Part shown: one piece after another, positions 1-9,386 of the stretch
Layout: every line of letters starts with the position of its first letter
Numbering within the stretch: position 1 is the stretch's first letter
Assembly: GCF_001752365.1 (NCBI RefSeq)
Contig: NZ_MEIY01000001.1
Span: 2,584,893 to 2,648,892 of the forward strand
Reading direction: 5' to 3'
Length of the DNA: 64,000 nt
Source: Marinobacter sp. X15-166B
GTDB lineage: Bacteria; Pseudomonadota; Gammaproteobacteria; Pseudomonadales; Oleiphilaceae
Translations under genes and position numbers: made by a program
Notes under the pieces: generated by a model
Databases searched by the model: none
What the model was told of the DNA's origin: nothing
The model's input: only the letters and a program-made list of their open reading frames with translations

Positions 1-576
1 CAGGCCTTCAAGGATGGCGATGCGGGCGTGCACCACAAAGGTGCGGCAGCCGGCGGCGGCCACTTTCTCGACAAATTCACACAACTGATCCCAGGATTCG
101 CGCCCGTTGATGCCAATGCGGTGCTTGACCGTCACCGGTAGGGCGGTGGAGTCGCGCATGGCCCGCACGCCCTCGGCGACCAGGTCAGGGTGGGCCATCA
201 GGCAGGCACCAATCATATTGTTCTGCACCCGGTCACTGGGGCAACCCACGTTCAGGTTGACCTCGTCGAACCCATACTGCTCCGCCAGCCGGGCGCACTG
301 GGCCAATTCCGCCGGATTGCTGCCCCCCAGCTGCAACGCCAGCGGGTATTCCGCCTCGTTGTGGCGCAAAAACCGGGCGGTATCGCCGTGAATCAACGCG
401 CCGGTGGTGATCATCTCGGTGTACAGCAAGGTGTGGCGGCTGAGCTGGCGAGCCAGGTAGCGGTAATGGCTGGTGGTCCAGTCCATCATCGGTGCCACAC
501 AGAAGCGGCGCGAGGGCTCTATAGTGTTCGGCAGGGCTGGGACAGGAGTATCGGCTGAGTGGGCTTGCTCGGTCAT
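1..576 (-). CDS. dusA: tRNA-dihydrouridine synthase A, 5' part (cut by window edge)
   Basis: This reading frame is open from an ATG at 576 to the left edge, 192 codons without a stop, so the C-terminal part lies outside the window. DusA is a flavin enzyme that reduces uridines in the D-loop of tRNA. Visible family motifs are APMMDWT near the N-terminus, YTEMITTGAL, LQLGGSNP, GFDEVNLNVGCPSDRVQ with the catalytic Cys, and PVTVKHRIGI followed by the VHAR segment. The spacing and the KHRIG motif fit DusA better than DusB or DusC. It is transcribed away from the chemoreceptor gene. Confidence 0.92.
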   Translation of the reverse strand, partial: MTEQAHSADTPVPALPNTIEPSRRFCVAPMMDWTTSHYRYLARQLSRHTLLYTEMITTGALIHGDTARFLRHNEAEYPLALQLGGSNPAELAQCARLAEQYGFDEVNLNVGCPSDRVQNNMIGACLMAHPDLVAEGVRAMRDSTALPVTVKHRIGINGRESWDQLCEFVEKVAAAGCRTFVVHARIAILEGL

Positions 577-901
577 TACGTGCTCAAGTTCAAAAAGGAT
601 TCGGCACCAGTTTATCAGGAAGACAGGGGGCGTGGCTGTAGGGCATTGGCGAAGATTGTGGTCACCTCAATATCATCCAGGTGCACCGCCGCCAGTGCGG
701 TGTGTTATCCGCATCATGGCGTATGTGAACGTCCAGCAATCAATCGTTACGAGAAGCCACTGGTATCCCGCTCTGAAATTCGCCTTAATGCAGACATAAC
801 TACAATACCGACCTCTGCCTGTTCGGCTCTGGACCCTCGTTGACCCCCTGTCCAATCACCGATACGGCGCAGACGGTCCTCAATTGAGTCTGAGAAACCC
901 T
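577..901. other. Intergenic region between dusA and the chemoreceptor gene
   Basis: About 325 bases separate two divergent genes and must hold both promoters. I see no convincing -35/-10 pair, hairpin or repeat. Short open frames here have no recognisable protein features and are treated as non-coding. Confidence 0.5.
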
Positions 902-2758
902 ATGAGTTTTGCAACCTTCTTTGACAACCTGCCCATCCGCAGCAAATTGACAGCCGGCTTTACTTTGCTGTTGCTGCTCACCCTGGTGGTGGGGCTCATC
1001 GGCAACCGGGCCCTGGAGACCTACAGCCATCGTTCTCACATAGTGTCCCAGCTGGGCCTGGTGCACACTGGCCTGACCGAAGCCCGCGTTGAAGAAAAAA
1101 ATTTTGTACTGACGGGGGAGGCGGACCACGTCCTCGTCTCGCGCACCTATGGCGATGAAGTTCTCGAAATTATCCGTCGCCTTGAACCATTGATTACGGT
1201 CAGTGCAGATCTCAATACGCTGGAAAATATTCGCACCGATATTGAACGATACCAGACCCTGTTGAGTGAGGTGGAAGCGAACGCCAGCCAACGGGAGGAC
1301 GCGCTCGCCGGACTGGAAACAAAATCCCGAGTGTTGGGATCGTCCCTCAATGCACACAGCTCACTGTTTTTTGCCTCGGCGATGTATGAAGACATGCGCC
1401 GCGCGGAACGAAGATTCCTGGTGGCGCGGGATGCCAGCAGCATTGACGGTTATTTTGAGGACGCAAAACGGTTGCGGGGTACCCTGGCCTCCGCCGCTAT
1501 CAGCGCGGAGGACAAGACCCCCATTACCGAGGCACTGGAAGCCTACACGGGCGAATTCCAGCAAGTCGTGAGGTTGATCGAATCCAGTGAACAGCTGTCT
1601 GAGGATATGGTCGCAACGGCCAGCCGGGTGATCGATCTGGCAAACGGCCTGCGCGCACGGCAGGCGGGTGCGATGGAAACGGACCGCCAACACGCCACAA
1701 CGTTGATTTTTGGTGCAACCGGCGTAGCGGTGTTTTTGGGTGTGTTGATGGCGTATCTGATCACCAGGGCGATCACGGCGCGTCTCAACCAGGCCGTGGC
1801 CATTGCCACGGCAGTGGCTTCCGGGAATCTGGCGGGTGACATCGCCACCGACCGCAGCGACGAGATCGGTCGGCTGATGGCGGCCCTGGCCTCCATGGTT
1901 GGCGGTCTGCGGGACCTGGTCCGACGTATCGAATCCGGCGCGACGAACATTGCGGCGTCTGCAGAAGAACTGTCCGTGGTTACCAGCCAGACCAGCGAAG
2001 GAATTCATCGCCAGCAACGGGAAACCGATCAGGTAGCCACTGCGATGAACCAGATGACGGCAACTGTCACTGACATTGCCCGCAACGCGGAGCAGGCATT
2101 TACGGTTGCTTCCGATGCGGCCAATCAGGCCACCGAAGGGGAGCAAGAGGTTACCGAAACGGTGAACCAGGTAAACAGCCTGTCGCTGGAGGTCAATCAA
2201 AGTATGGCCATCATTCAGCGTCTGCAGCAGGAAACAACCGACATAGGAACCGTTCTGGATGTCATCAAATCGGTCGCCGAACAGACCAATCTGCTGGCGT
2301 TGAACGCTGCGATTGAAGCGGCCCGGGCCGGTGATCAGGGGCGCGGCTTCGCCGTCGTTGCGGACGAAGTGCGCTCGCTGGCGCAGCGAACCCAGAGTTC
2401 AGCTGAGGAAATCGAGTCGCTGGTGACTTCTTTGCAAAACAGTGCCGGAGAATCCGTAGCCGCGATGGAGTCCAGCGCCACGCTCGCAACCGACACCCTC
2501 GCGCGCGCCACCGCAACAGGCGCCTCGATTGAACGCATCGCCCGGTCGGTAGACGAAATCAGTCAGTATAACAACCAGATTGCAACTGCCTCAGAACAAC
2601 AAACGTCGGTGGCGGAGGAGATAAATCAGAACGTCAGTGGCATTCGCGATGTGACCGCGCACTCTGCGGTTTCTTCCGATCAGATAGCCCGTTCCAGTGC
2701 GGAACTGGCCACACTCGGCAGCGAATTGCGGACGCTGGTGTCCCGGTTCCAGCTATGA
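902..2758 (+). CDS. Methyl-accepting chemotaxis protein with long periplasmic sensor (HBM-like)
   Basis: A 618-residue transmembrane chemoreceptor. TM1 is at about residues 15-36 and TM2 at about 265-290. The roughly 230-residue periplasmic region between them has an [14 protein letters not shown] segment near its start and a second [12 protein letters not shown] segment, the pattern of helical-bimodular (HBM) sensor domains. A HAMP region follows, then a long coiled-coil signalling domain with the conserved tip ([20 protein letters not shown], about residues 470-490) that contacts CheA/CheW. It ends LVSRFQL, without a CheR-tethering pentapeptide. I chose ATG 902; a TTG at 884 would add six residues and has no better ribosome site. 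The ligand is unknown. HBM receptors often sense organic acids, but that is only a family hint. Confidence 0.9.
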   Translation: MSFATFFDNLPIRSKLTAGFTLLLLLTLVVGLIGNRALETYSHRSHIVSQLGLVHTGLTEARVEEKNFVLTGEADHVLVSRTYGDEVLEIIRRLEPLITVSADLNTLENIRTDIERYQTLLSEVEANASQREDALAGLETKSRVLGSSLNAHSSLFFASAMYEDMRRAERRFLVARDASSIDGYFEDAKRLRGTLASAAISAEDKTPITEALEAYTGEFQQVVRLIESSEQLSEDMVATASRVIDLANGLRARQAGAMETDRQHATTLIFGATGVAVFLGVLMAYLITRAITARLNQAVAIATAVASGNLAGDIATDRSDEIGRLMAALASMVGGLRDLVRRIESGATNIAASAEELSVVTSQTSEGIHRQQRETDQVATAMNQMTATVTDIARNAEQAFTVASDAANQATEGEQEVTETVNQVNSLSLEVNQSMAIIQRLQQETTDIGTVLDVIKSVAEQTNLLALNAAIEAARAGDQGRGFAVVADEVRSLAQRTQSSAEEIESLVTSLQNSAGESVAAMESSATLATDTLARATATGASIERIARSVDEISQYNNQIATASEQQTSVAEEINQNVSGIRDVTAHSAVSSDQIARSSAELATLGSELRTLVSRFQL

Positions 2759-2960
2759 GGCATATGCCGTGAATCCCTTGCTCTTGTATCGGCAGCCCGC
2801 TTTGATGTGTTCGAACAGCCGGGTTTTGACTGCTGCCCTGAGCAACCCTGTGGGCTTATCGATATTGCCACTACGCCTGGTCAATCGACTCCAGAGTTGC
2901 CAGTGCCTTGTTTTAGCTGTGCTGATAAACTGCCCGTTTTAAATTGACCGGAACCTTGCT

Positions 2961-3875
2961 ATGTCGATGATGGTGCAGGCGTTAGCGCCCGTTTTTGCGT
3001 TGATCATTCTGGGGCATCTGATGCAGCGCTGGCAGTTCCCCGGCGCGGGCTTTTGGCAGCAGGCAGAACGCTTGACCTATTTTGTGCTGTTCCCCGTCAT
3101 GCTGGTGTTCAAGCTGGGGCAGGCCCGGCTCGATGGGGAGGCCTACAGTGAAATCCTGATGCTGGTGGCGCTGATGCTGGCGGGTATGACCCTGCTGCTG
3201 CTGCTGGCCCAGCTGATTGGGCGCTGGCCGGGGCCGGTGTTTTCCTCGGTGTACCAGGGGGGGCTGCGTTTTAACACCTACGTAGCCCTGGCGGCCACCG
3301 GCATGTTGCTGGGCGACACCGGGCTGGCCTTGATGGCGGTCTGCGTGGCGGTCATGGTGCCGTTGGTCAATTTGTTTTGTATTGTGATGTTCTCGCTGGC
3401 AGTCGGCGATGGCAGTCTGCGGCTGTGGCCCGTCGTTCGGACGATCATCACCAACCCGCTGATCATCGGCTCGTTGATCGGGATTATCTGGAGTTACTTC
3501 CGCATCGGCTTTCACCCCATCTTCGCGGGCATTCTGGAGCCCCTGAGTAATCTGGCGCTGCCTCTCGGTTTGATGACCGTCGGGGCAGGGCTGCAGATGA
3601 AGGCTCTGAAGGGTGCGTCCGGTGCATTTGTGGTGTCGTCCGCCGCCAAACTGGTGGCGTTTCCGTTGATGACCGCCGGGCTGGTGCTGGCGTTGGGGAT
3701 TGACGGGATTCTGGCGCAGGTTGCGGTGTTGCTGGCAGCTCTGCCGACTGCGACCTCGGCGTATATTCTGGCCCGCCAGCTGGGTGGTGATGCCCCCCTG
3801 ATGGCGGGCATCATCAGCGGCCAGACCCTGCTGGCGGTGATCACGCTGCCGTTAGTGCTGGGCTGGCTCTGGTAG
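2961..3875 (+). CDS. AEC-family (auxin efflux carrier-like) membrane permease
   Basis: A 304-residue, almost entirely hydrophobic protein with about ten membrane segments. It has the two-halved layout of the AEC/MdcF family: an N-terminal half containing RFNTYVALAA, and a C-terminal half containing LGLMTVGAGLQMK and ending in a segment with GIISGQTLLA. Bacterial members export or exchange small organic anions such as malonate or malate; the substrate cannot be read from the sequence. The 3' end overlaps the convergent znuA by 24 bases with no visible terminator between them. There is no obvious operon partner. Confidence 0.85.
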   Translation: MSMMVQALAPVFALIILGHLMQRWQFPGAGFWQQAERLTYFVLFPVMLVFKLGQARLDGEAYSEILMLVALMLAGMTLLLLLAQLIGRWPGPVFSSVYQGGLRFNTYVALAATGMLLGDTGLALMAVCVAVMVPLVNLFCIVMFSLAVGDGSLRLWPVVRTIITNPLIIGSLIGIIWSYFRIGFHPIFAGILEPLSNLALPLGLMTVGAGLQMKALKGASGAFVVSSAAKLVAFPLMTAGLVLALGIDGILAQVAVLLAALPTATSAYILARQLGGDAPLMAGIISGQTLLAVITLPLVLGWLW

Positions 3876-4781
3876 GCATTGCAGCACTGCGTCAGCCAGG
3901 GATTGTTGAAACTCAAGGTAGCCGGACCGGTCCATCGGGGCCTCGGTTGCCAGCGGATCCCAGGTGCTGATCTTCAGGTCCAGGCCTTCGGTGATCGAGG
4001 TCCACCACTGGCGACTGAATTGCGGTTCAATCATCAAGCACACCCGCTCCGCCGCCCGCAGACGCTGCTGCGTCTGCGCGATGTGACGGGCGCCGGGGCT
4101 GCGTTCCGGGTTGAGGGTCAGCACGCCCGCCATATGCAGGCCGTAATGCTCGGCAAAGCCCCGGAAGGCGTCGTGGTAGCTGAACAGACTCAACGACTTG
4201 GCTGGCGCCAGCGTCTGCAGGAGTTGTGCTTCCTGGTGGCCCAGAGCTTGTTCAAACGCGCGCAGGTTGGCGTCCAGCAGGGCCTGATCCGCATCGGGCC
4301 GTGCGCTCAGCGCCCCATGAATCTTCCGGGCCATCACCCGTGCCATGCCCGGGTCCAGCCAGATGTGCGGGTCTTCACCGGCATGATGGTGGTGGTCGTG
4401 GTCGTGGTGTCCGGTATCCTGGTGTTCGTCCCCGTCCGTTTGGGCGTCGGTGGGGGCCAGGGTGACAGCTTTATCACGCAACCCGGGCATCGCAAACAGC
4501 CTGACCAAAAAGGTTTCCATGTCCGGCCCCACCCAGAAAATCACATCGGCCCCTTCCAGCATTTGCCGCTGGGAAGGGCGCAGCTGGTAGGTGTGCGGGC
4601 TGCCACCCGGGGGCACCAGGATTTCTATCTGCGTGTCGGCAGGAGCAATGGCCGCCACGAGCAGGGCAATGGGTTTGATCGAGGTCGCCACTTTAGCCGG
4701 GGTAGCGGCATAACCGGAGGCGGCGCCGGCACTCAGAAGCAATAGGCTGAATGCCAGCAGTATACGGCGTAAAATCAACAT
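3852..4781 (-). CDS. znuA: High-affinity zinc ABC transporter, periplasmic binding protein
   Basis: A 309-residue secreted binding protein that captures Zn2+ for a ZnuBC-type importer. Residues 1-25 form a signal peptide (basic LRR start, Leu-rich core, then ASGYA). The cluster A-1 fold shows in SIKPIALLVAAIA, PPGGSPHTYQLRPSQ with a metal-ligand His, and DPHIWLDP with a second ligand. Between them, about residues 118-137, is the His/Asp-rich loop typical of ZnuA rather than of manganese-binding relatives. HDAFRGFAEHYGL carries the third ligand. A Zur-type palindrome lies about 35 bases upstream. The znuB and znuC genes are not adjacent. The 3' end overlaps the AEC permease gene. Confidence 0.93.
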   Translation of the reverse strand: MLILRRILLAFSLLLLSAGAASGYAATPAKVATSIKPIALLVAAIAPADTQIEILVPPGGSPHTYQLRPSQRQMLEGADVIFWVGPDMETFLVRLFAMPGLRDKAVTLAPTDAQTDGDEHQDTGHHDHDHHHHAGEDPHIWLDPGMARVMARKIHGALSARPDADQALLDANLRAFEQALGHQEAQLLQTLAPAKSLSLFSYHDAFRGFAEHYGLHMAGVLTLNPERSPGARHIAQTQQRLRAAERVCLMIEPQFSRQWWTSITEGLDLKISTWDPLATEAPMDRSGYLEFQQSLADAVLQCLPEPAQH

Positions 4782-4813
4782 GGTGTCCAGGTCTCTTAAG
4801 GTTCTGTTGGTAC

Positions 4814-4826
4814 GTTATAATATAAC
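4814..4826. promoter_or_regulatory. Zur-box-like palindrome upstream of znuA
   Basis: GTTATAATATAAC is a perfect odd-centred palindrome and matches the core of the gammaproteobacterial Zur operator. It sits 33 bases upstream of the znuA start codon. Zinc-loaded Zur would be expected to repress znuA here. It also contains a TATAAT hexamer, so it may overlap the -10 element. Confidence 0.75.
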
Positions 4827-4893
4827 AGCTCGGGTCCGGGTAAAAGCGGTTTGTGTTACTGATGTTGCTTATGCGAATTTTGCACCGGGCCGG

Positions 4894-4899
4894 TATAAT
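4894..4899 (+). promoter_or_regulatory. Likely -10 element of the gltX promoter
   Basis: A TATAAT hexamer lies 56 bases before the gltX start codon. No good -35 hexamer is seen at 16-18 bases upstream, so the assignment is tentative. Confidence 0.4.
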
Positions 4900-4955
4900 G
4901 CCCGCCATTACACACACTGGCTGCGGTTGCGCAGCCGTCAACCAGGATGTCCTAC

Positions 4956-6440
4956 ATGACCGTACGTACCCGTATTGCGCCGTCACCCACCGGTGATCCC
5001 CACGTCGGCACCGCTTATGTCGCGTTATTCAACCTCTGTTTTGCGCGCCAGCACGGCGGTCAGTTTATTCTCAGAATTGAAGACACGGATCAGGCGCGCA
5101 GTACGCCGGAATCCGAGCAGGATATTCTCAACGCCCTGCGCTGGCTGGGATTAGAGTGGGACGAGGGGCCGGACGTAGGTGGCCCCCACGGCCCCTACCG
5201 CCAGTCGGAGCGCAAAGCCGACTATCGCCAGTACGCCCTGGACCTGGTTGACAAAGGACACGCCTTTTATTGTTTCCGCACCCCGGAAGAGCTGGACGCC
5301 ATCCGGGAAGAACGCCGGGCCGCCGGTTTGAACACCGGCATCAAGGGCGATCTGGAGTTGCCGGCAGACGAAGTGCAACAGCGGCTGGCCGCAGGCGAGC
5401 CCCATGTGATTCGCATGAAGGTCCCCAACGACGGAGTCTGCGTCATTGACGACATGCTGCGGGGCCGTATTGAAATCGATTGGGCACAGGTGGATTGTCA
5501 GATTTTGCTGAAATCGGATGGCATGCCCACCTACCATCTGGCCAACGTGGTGGACGATCATCTCATGGGCATTACCCACGTGCTGCGTGGGGAAGAGTGG
5601 ATCAACTCGGCCCCCAAGCACCAACTGCTGTATGAGTACTTTGGCTGGGACATGCCGGTGTTGTGTCACTTGCCGTTACTGCGCAACCCGGATCGCAGCA
5701 AATTGTCCAAGCGCAAGAACCCCACCAGCATCAATTTTTATGAGCGTATGGGCTTTTTGCCGGAAGCGGTGATCAACTATCTGGGTCGCATGGGCTGGTC
5801 CATGCCCGATGAGCGTGAAAAGTTTTCGGTCAGTGACATGATTGAACACTTTGATATCCAGCGGGTGTCACTGGGTGGCCCCATCTTTGACATAGAGAAA
5901 CTGCGCTGGCTGAACGGCCTGTGGTTGCGGGAAGACCTGAGCGACGACGAGTTTGTCAGCCGGTTGCGCGACTGGTGGTTCAACGAACAGGATCTGGCGG
6001 CGCTGATCCCCCACATTAAGGGACGTGCGGAAGTGTTCAGCGATGTGGCGCCCATGGCCGCGTTCATGTTCGCGGGCATGTTGCCACTGACGCCGGAGCA
6101 GTTTGCGCACAACAAACTGGACGAGGCGCAGGTGAAACGGGTCCTGCAGTTTGCCCTCTGGCGCCTGGAAGCCCAGCGCCACTGGAGCAAGGAAACCATC
6201 TTTGCCGATGTGAAAGCGCTGGCCAAGGCGATGGGGCTCAAAATGGGCGAGTTCATGTTCCCCGTGTTTGTGGCCATCGCGGGCACCCCCAACTCCTGGT
6301 CGGTGATGGACTCCATGGCCGCGCTGGGGCCGGATATGACCCGCTCACGTTTGCGCCACGCCCTGGAAGTGTTGGGCGGTTTTTCCAAGAAAGAAACCAG
6401 GCGGGTGGAAAAAGAATTCGCCGCGCTGGCGCTCGATTGA
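4956..6440 (+). CDS. gltX: Glutamate--tRNA ligase
   Basis: A 494-residue class I aminoacyl-tRNA synthetase that charges tRNA-Glu in the cytoplasm. The HIGH-type signature appears as [14 protein letters not shown] at residues 8-21. The KMSKS-type loop appears as KLSKRKNP after [10 protein letters not shown]. The C-terminal half is the all-helical anticodon-binding domain. I chose ATG 4956 rather than ATG 4947: AGGA at 4944-4947 is a well-spaced ribosome site for 4956, and [13 protein letters not shown] is the usual family start. A tRNA-Glu gene lies just downstream. Confidence 0.96.
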   Translation: MTVRTRIAPSPTGDPHVGTAYVALFNLCFARQHGGQFILRIEDTDQARSTPESEQDILNALRWLGLEWDEGPDVGGPHGPYRQSERKADYRQYALDLVDKGHAFYCFRTPEELDAIREERRAAGLNTGIKGDLELPADEVQQRLAAGEPHVIRMKVPNDGVCVIDDMLRGRIEIDWAQVDCQILLKSDGMPTYHLANVVDDHLMGITHVLRGEEWINSAPKHQLLYEYFGWDMPVLCHLPLLRNPDRSKLSKRKNPTSINFYERMGFLPEAVINYLGRMGWSMPDEREKFSVSDMIEHFDIQRVSLGGPIFDIEKLRWLNGLWLREDLSDDEFVSRLRDWWFNEQDLAALIPHIKGRAEVFSDVAPMAAFMFAGMLPLTPEQFAHNKLDEAQVKRVLQFALWRLEAQRHWSKETIFADVKALAKAMGLKMGEFMFPVFVAIAGTPNSWSVMDSMAALGPDMTRSRLRHALEVLGGFSKKETRRVEKEFAALALD

Positions 6441-6510
6441 TCGTTTTTCGGTCGAGTTGCTCGCTTTGTGTACGGTTTTGCCATTATATTGAAAAAGTTG
6501 AAATAAAGGG

Positions 6511-6539
6511 TTGACGGCGGGGGGGCGGATCCTTAGTAT
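6511..6539 (+). promoter_or_regulatory. Sigma-70 promoter of the tRNA-Ala/tRNA-Glu unit
   Basis: TTGACG (6511-6516) and TAGTAT (6534-6539) are separated by exactly 17 bases, 12 bases before the mature 5' end of tRNA-Ala. Confidence 0.75.
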
Positions 6540-6551
6540 ACGCATCCGTTG

Positions 6552-6627
6552 GGGGCCATAGCTCAGCTGGGAGAGCGCAACACTGGCAGTGTTGAGGTCA
6601 GCGGTTCGATCCCGCTTGGCTCCACCA
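6552..6627 (+). tRNA. tRNA-Ala (anticodon GGC)
   Basis: A 76-nt cloverleaf. The acceptor arm GGGGCCA pairs with TGGCTCC and includes the G3-U70 pair that identifies alanine tRNA. The anticodon loop is CTGGCAG, the T-arm is GGTTCGATCC, and CCA is encoded. Confidence 0.97.
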
Positions 6628-6634
6628 ATTTCTA

Positions 6635-6710
6635 GTCCCCTTCGTCTAGTGGCCTAGGACTCCGCCCTTTCACGGCGGCAACAGGGGTTCGAACCCCCTA
6701 GGGGACGCCA
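6635..6710 (+). tRNA. tRNA-Glu (anticodon TTC)
   Basis: A 76-nt cloverleaf with acceptor GTCCCCT, anticodon stem CCGCC/GGCGG around loop CTTTCAC, and encoded CCA. It lies 7 bases after tRNA-Ala and is probably cotranscribed with it. Confidence 0.97.
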
Positions 6711-6745
6711 ATACGGCTTGTCGGTTTAGTCCACCGGCCAGCCAT

Positions 6746-6776
6746 CAAAAAAACCGCCTTCGGGCGGATTTTTTTG
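6746..6776 (+). terminator. Rho-independent terminator of the tRNA pair
   Basis: Stem CCGCC (6754-6758), loop TTCG, stem GGCGG (6763-6767), then a T run. An A run on the left makes it able to work on both strands. Confidence 0.85.
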
Positions 6777-6797
6777 TGTCTGCAATAATTCTGGCGT

Positions 6798-6819
6798 AAA
6801 AAAAGCGGCGGCGCCGCTT
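6798..6819 (-). terminator. Rho-independent terminator of the T-fold gene
   Basis: Seven-base arms AAGCGGC (6803-6809) and GCCGCTT (6813-6819). On the minus strand a T run follows. It sits 10 bases past the stop codon of the gene at 6829-7680. Confidence 0.8.
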
Positions 6820-6828
6820 GGTCGGAGT

Positions 6829-7680
6829 TTAACGCTCGGCGATGGCGCCCTTGCCGACGCCCTCATAGGCTTTCACCCGAATACGGTCGTTCGGGTACAC
6901 GGCCTTGCATTCATCGGCGATGTGCGCGGCGATCAGCTCCACGGTGGTGTCGGTTGTCAGCATGTAAACCCGGTTTTCCGGCAGGGTCAGACTGAACGCG
7001 CCCTGATTGGCCTGGTAGTCAAAGCGGATGTAATGCACACCGTCCTCGCCGACAAAGCGGCGGCTGACGTCTTCTTCTGTACCTATGTAAATGTCCCGCC
7101 ATAGCTGGGCCCACTGTCGTTCCAGTTCAAGGTCGCGATGACCATTGCGGTCAATGCGAATGGGGGAGCGGTGACCGTGGGCGATTCTCTGGCAGTTGCC
7201 GTCGTGCTTCTTCAGGCCGTGTACGTAGTGGTAGAAGGCCCCGCTGATTTCCTCCTCCCGCAACTCCAGCTGGATGCCGGTCACGTTGTCGGGCAGTGCG
7301 GCTTTCAGTTCCGCGGCGAGCAGGGCGGACACGTCCGAAGTGGTGATGTGGTCGCTGTCGAGCCAGACGACGGCTTGCTGAGGCGAGCTGTGGTGAATGG
7401 TGCTGCCATCCTCAAGTTGCCACTCAAAGGTGTCCTGGTGACCTTCCAGACGTGTCAGGCCGGCATACCGGGAAGGTATCAACAGGCAGTGATCGACCTG
7501 GTCATCAATCACCCGCTTGATGGTGCGTTTGACGTCACTGAAGTCAAACACCATACCCTGATCATCCAGCTCGCCGCTTAAGATCACATCGGCGATCCAG
7601 CTTTCCCCGACCAGGCCCCGCGACGGGTCCAGATAGGCGAAATCGATCACAGTAAGGTTGTCTACAAAAAGGTGGTTCAT
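6829..7680 (-). CDS. Tandem T-fold protein of the 6-pyruvoyl/6-carboxy-tetrahydropterin synthase (QueD) type
   Basis: A 283-residue protein, about twice the length of ordinary QueD. The first half has the QueD core motif GMVFDFSDVKR followed by DDQVDHCLLIP, but no HGH zinc motif at the expected place. The second half has a Cys followed by AHGHRS, plus an earlier His in YVHGLKKHDGN. These would supply the zinc ligands and catalytic Cys. The tail has TTVELIAAHIADEC and VKAYEG, matching the PTAEN and glutamate region of QueD. The members I know of convert dihydroneopterin triphosphate or related pterins, for example in queuosine synthesis. The exact reaction here is not certain. It stands alone with its own terminator. 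Confidence 0.7.
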   Translation of the reverse strand: MNHLFVDNLTVIDFAYLDPSRGLVGESWIADVILSGELDDQGMVFDFSDVKRTIKRVIDDQVDHCLLIPSRYAGLTRLEGHQDTFEWQLEDGSTIHHSSPQQAVVWLDSDHITTSDVSALLAAELKAALPDNVTGIQLELREEEISGAFYHYVHGLKKHDGNCQRIAHGHRSPIRIDRNGHRDLELERQWAQLWRDIYIGTEEDVSRRFVGEDGVHYIRFDYQANQGAFSLTLPENRVYMLTTDTTVELIAAHIADECKAVYPNDRIRVKAYEGVGKGAIAER

Positions 7681-7760
7681 TGACTGGTTCCGGTTAAAAC
7701 TGAGCTGAATGGCCCCGGAAGTTTAACAAAAACCAGCTCGGCAAGCAGTAAGGGGATTTG

Positions 7761-8741
7761 CTAGCCGAATAAACCCGCCAGCCAGGCGACTCCGAACGTG
7801 GCGAACCCCAGGCTGATGCCAAGCCCCAGTTTGTAGAGGCGTGAGGCAGCGGCCCGCTGCCGGGATACGTACAGGTCGAGGGTGCGTTGGGCAAGATCTT
7901 CGGCCGTCTCCTGGAAGATCGCGTGGGCCTGTTGCAGGGCTTCCGACTGCAGCCTTTGCCAGATTTCCATATCGAGGGTCTGTACCGTGGTGATGTGATC
8001 CTTCAGCTCGGACATGTGTTCACGGGTGAACGCACGGCTGGCCGCCAGGTCTTTTTTGATGACCTCGATTTCATCCGCGACGCTGGAATCGACCTCGGTG
8101 GACGGGTCGTTCGGCAAGTGCCGGGTAAGCTCGCGCACCAGTGTCGACAGGGATTCAAGTTGTTCCTGGCAGGCCAACTGCAGTTTCTGCCCGGACTCGT
8201 CCAGCGCGCGATTGAGGTGCGCAAACTGTTCATCAAACACCGAGTTCAGCAACTCATGCAGGCGATCATTGAGCTGCTCCGCAAGGGTGTGGTCATAGGG
8301 TGGCTGGTCGACCGCCGGCGCGGCGCTGCCTGCCGCGGCCGGCATCACCGGCAGTTTGCCTTCCGTGATGTCGCGGGCCAATTGATCGAGGGCCGCGGTC
8401 AGGCTGTCAGCGTGCGTCGGTTTGCTCAGGATGCTGTGCACGCCAGTGGCGCGGGCCTCGTCCAGAAAGGGCTGGGCCTTGTGCGAGGTGCACATGATGA
8501 TGGGAATGTCCGCCGTGTCCGGATCGTTTTTGATGGCCCGGGCCGCTTCCAGGCCATTCATGCCAGGCATCAGGTGATCCAGAAAAATGACGTCGGGGCG
8601 GCGCTGCTGAGCCAGAAAACGCAGCGCTTCTTCTGCAGATGCAGCCATGTCGACCGATATATCATGACCTTCCAGCAGTTTGCTCAGTGCGAAGCGGGCT
8701 ACTTTTGAGTCATCCACCAAAAGTGCGTTCTTGATCGCCAT
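7761..8741 (-). CDS. Response regulator: receiver domain, coiled-coil region and C-terminal membrane anchor
   Basis: A 326-residue protein. Residues 1-125 are a canonical receiver domain: acidic pair D10/D11, phosphoacceptor D55 in [14 protein letters not shown]85 and K107 (SKPTH). Residues about 150-300 are charged and helical, with no DNA-binding or enzymatic domain recognised. Residues about 304-325 form a hydrophobic segment ([20 protein letters not shown]) at the extreme C-terminus, so the protein looks tail-anchored in the inner membrane. AAGGG lies 8 bases before the ATG. No histidine kinase gene is nearby. The output is unknown; a scaffold or phosphorylation-dependent interaction partner is one possibility. 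Confidence 0.75.
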   Translation of the reverse strand: MAIKNALLVDDSKVARFALSKLLEGHDISVDMAASAEEALRFLAQQRRPDVIFLDHLMPGMNGLEAARAIKNDPDTADIPIIMCTSHKAQPFLDEARATGVHSILSKPTHADSLTAALDQLARDITEGKLPVMPAAAGSAAPAVDQPPYDHTLAEQLNDRLHELLNSVFDEQFAHLNRALDESGQKLQLACQEQLESLSTLVRELTRHLPNDPSTEVDSSVADEIEVIKKDLAASRAFTREHMSELKDHITTVQTLDMEIWQRLQSEALQQAHAIFQETAEDLAQRTLDLYVSRQRAAASRLYKLGLGISLGFATFGVAWLAGLFG

Positions 8742-8888
8742 TACATAACCCTTAGCCAGTTGCGGTAATCCTGGGGTGTGCAGCTTTGACCGGGTGACTG
8801 TCCGGATGGGCCTGAGCCAAAATAGTAGCGGGTTGTATTGGCGGCAGGGAGCCCAAGTCAGGGATGTTTTGCGGGATTGCTGAACAGG

Positions 8889-9386
8889 TCACACTTTGTC
8901 GGCAAGTTTGTCCTGATTGAGCAGTTCCCAGGAACGCATGTGAACGTCGGCCTCGTACTGGTAGGGAGATTTGAAGGGGGTAAGAATCAGGTCAAATACC
9001 AGGAAAAACAGCCCGATTGACAGCCACGCGAGGGTCAGGTTACTGATGGTGGTGGCCTGTACCTCCGGATTGGCATCCAGGAACGACTGCAGCATTGGCA
9101 TCAGGTTGCCCACCATAACGACGGGGTTAAAGCTGGCAAACACCAGTGGCAGCCAGAACGCCAGGGCCACGGGAAAGAAACCAAATGACCAGAGCAGGCG
9201 TCTGAGCAGATAGGCCAGCACCGCGTTCCGGTACTGCTGCTTCAGTTCCGGGGACGTGCGCAGCTGTTTCAGGTAATTCCGGCGCTCGGCCCAGTAGGCC
9301 GCGACCTCCGCGGCCGACAGGGTGGCCGAGGTCCGCATCACCGGGGAGGTTGGTTCGGAGGTGGTCGTGGTTGTTTGATCGATCAT
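8889..9386 (-). CDS. Uncharacterised small membrane protein
   Basis: I do not recognise a family. The 165-residue product has a Thr/Ser-rich N-terminal stretch of about 25 residues, a charged helical segment (AAYWAERRNYLKQLR), and two to three hydrophobic segments (about residues 60-85 and 105-130). It ends in a charged tail. It lies upstream of the membrane-tailed response regulator on the same strand, 147 bases away, so the two may or may not be cotranscribed. ATG 9386 is preferred over a TTG three codons earlier. Confidence 0.6.
   Translation of the reverse strand: MIDQTTTTTSEPTSPVMRTSATLSAAEVAAYWAERRNYLKQLRTSPELKQQYRNAVLAYLLRRLLWSFGFFPVALAFWLPLVFASFNPVVMVGNLMPMLQSFLDANPEVQATTISNLTLAWLSIGLFFLVFDLILTPFKSPYQYEADVHMRSWELLNQDKLADKV

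Noticed and set aside
4371..4440. CAT/CAC triplet repeat in znuA as a tandem repeat or microsatellite
   Set aside because: It encodes the His/Asp-rich metal loop normal for ZnuA.
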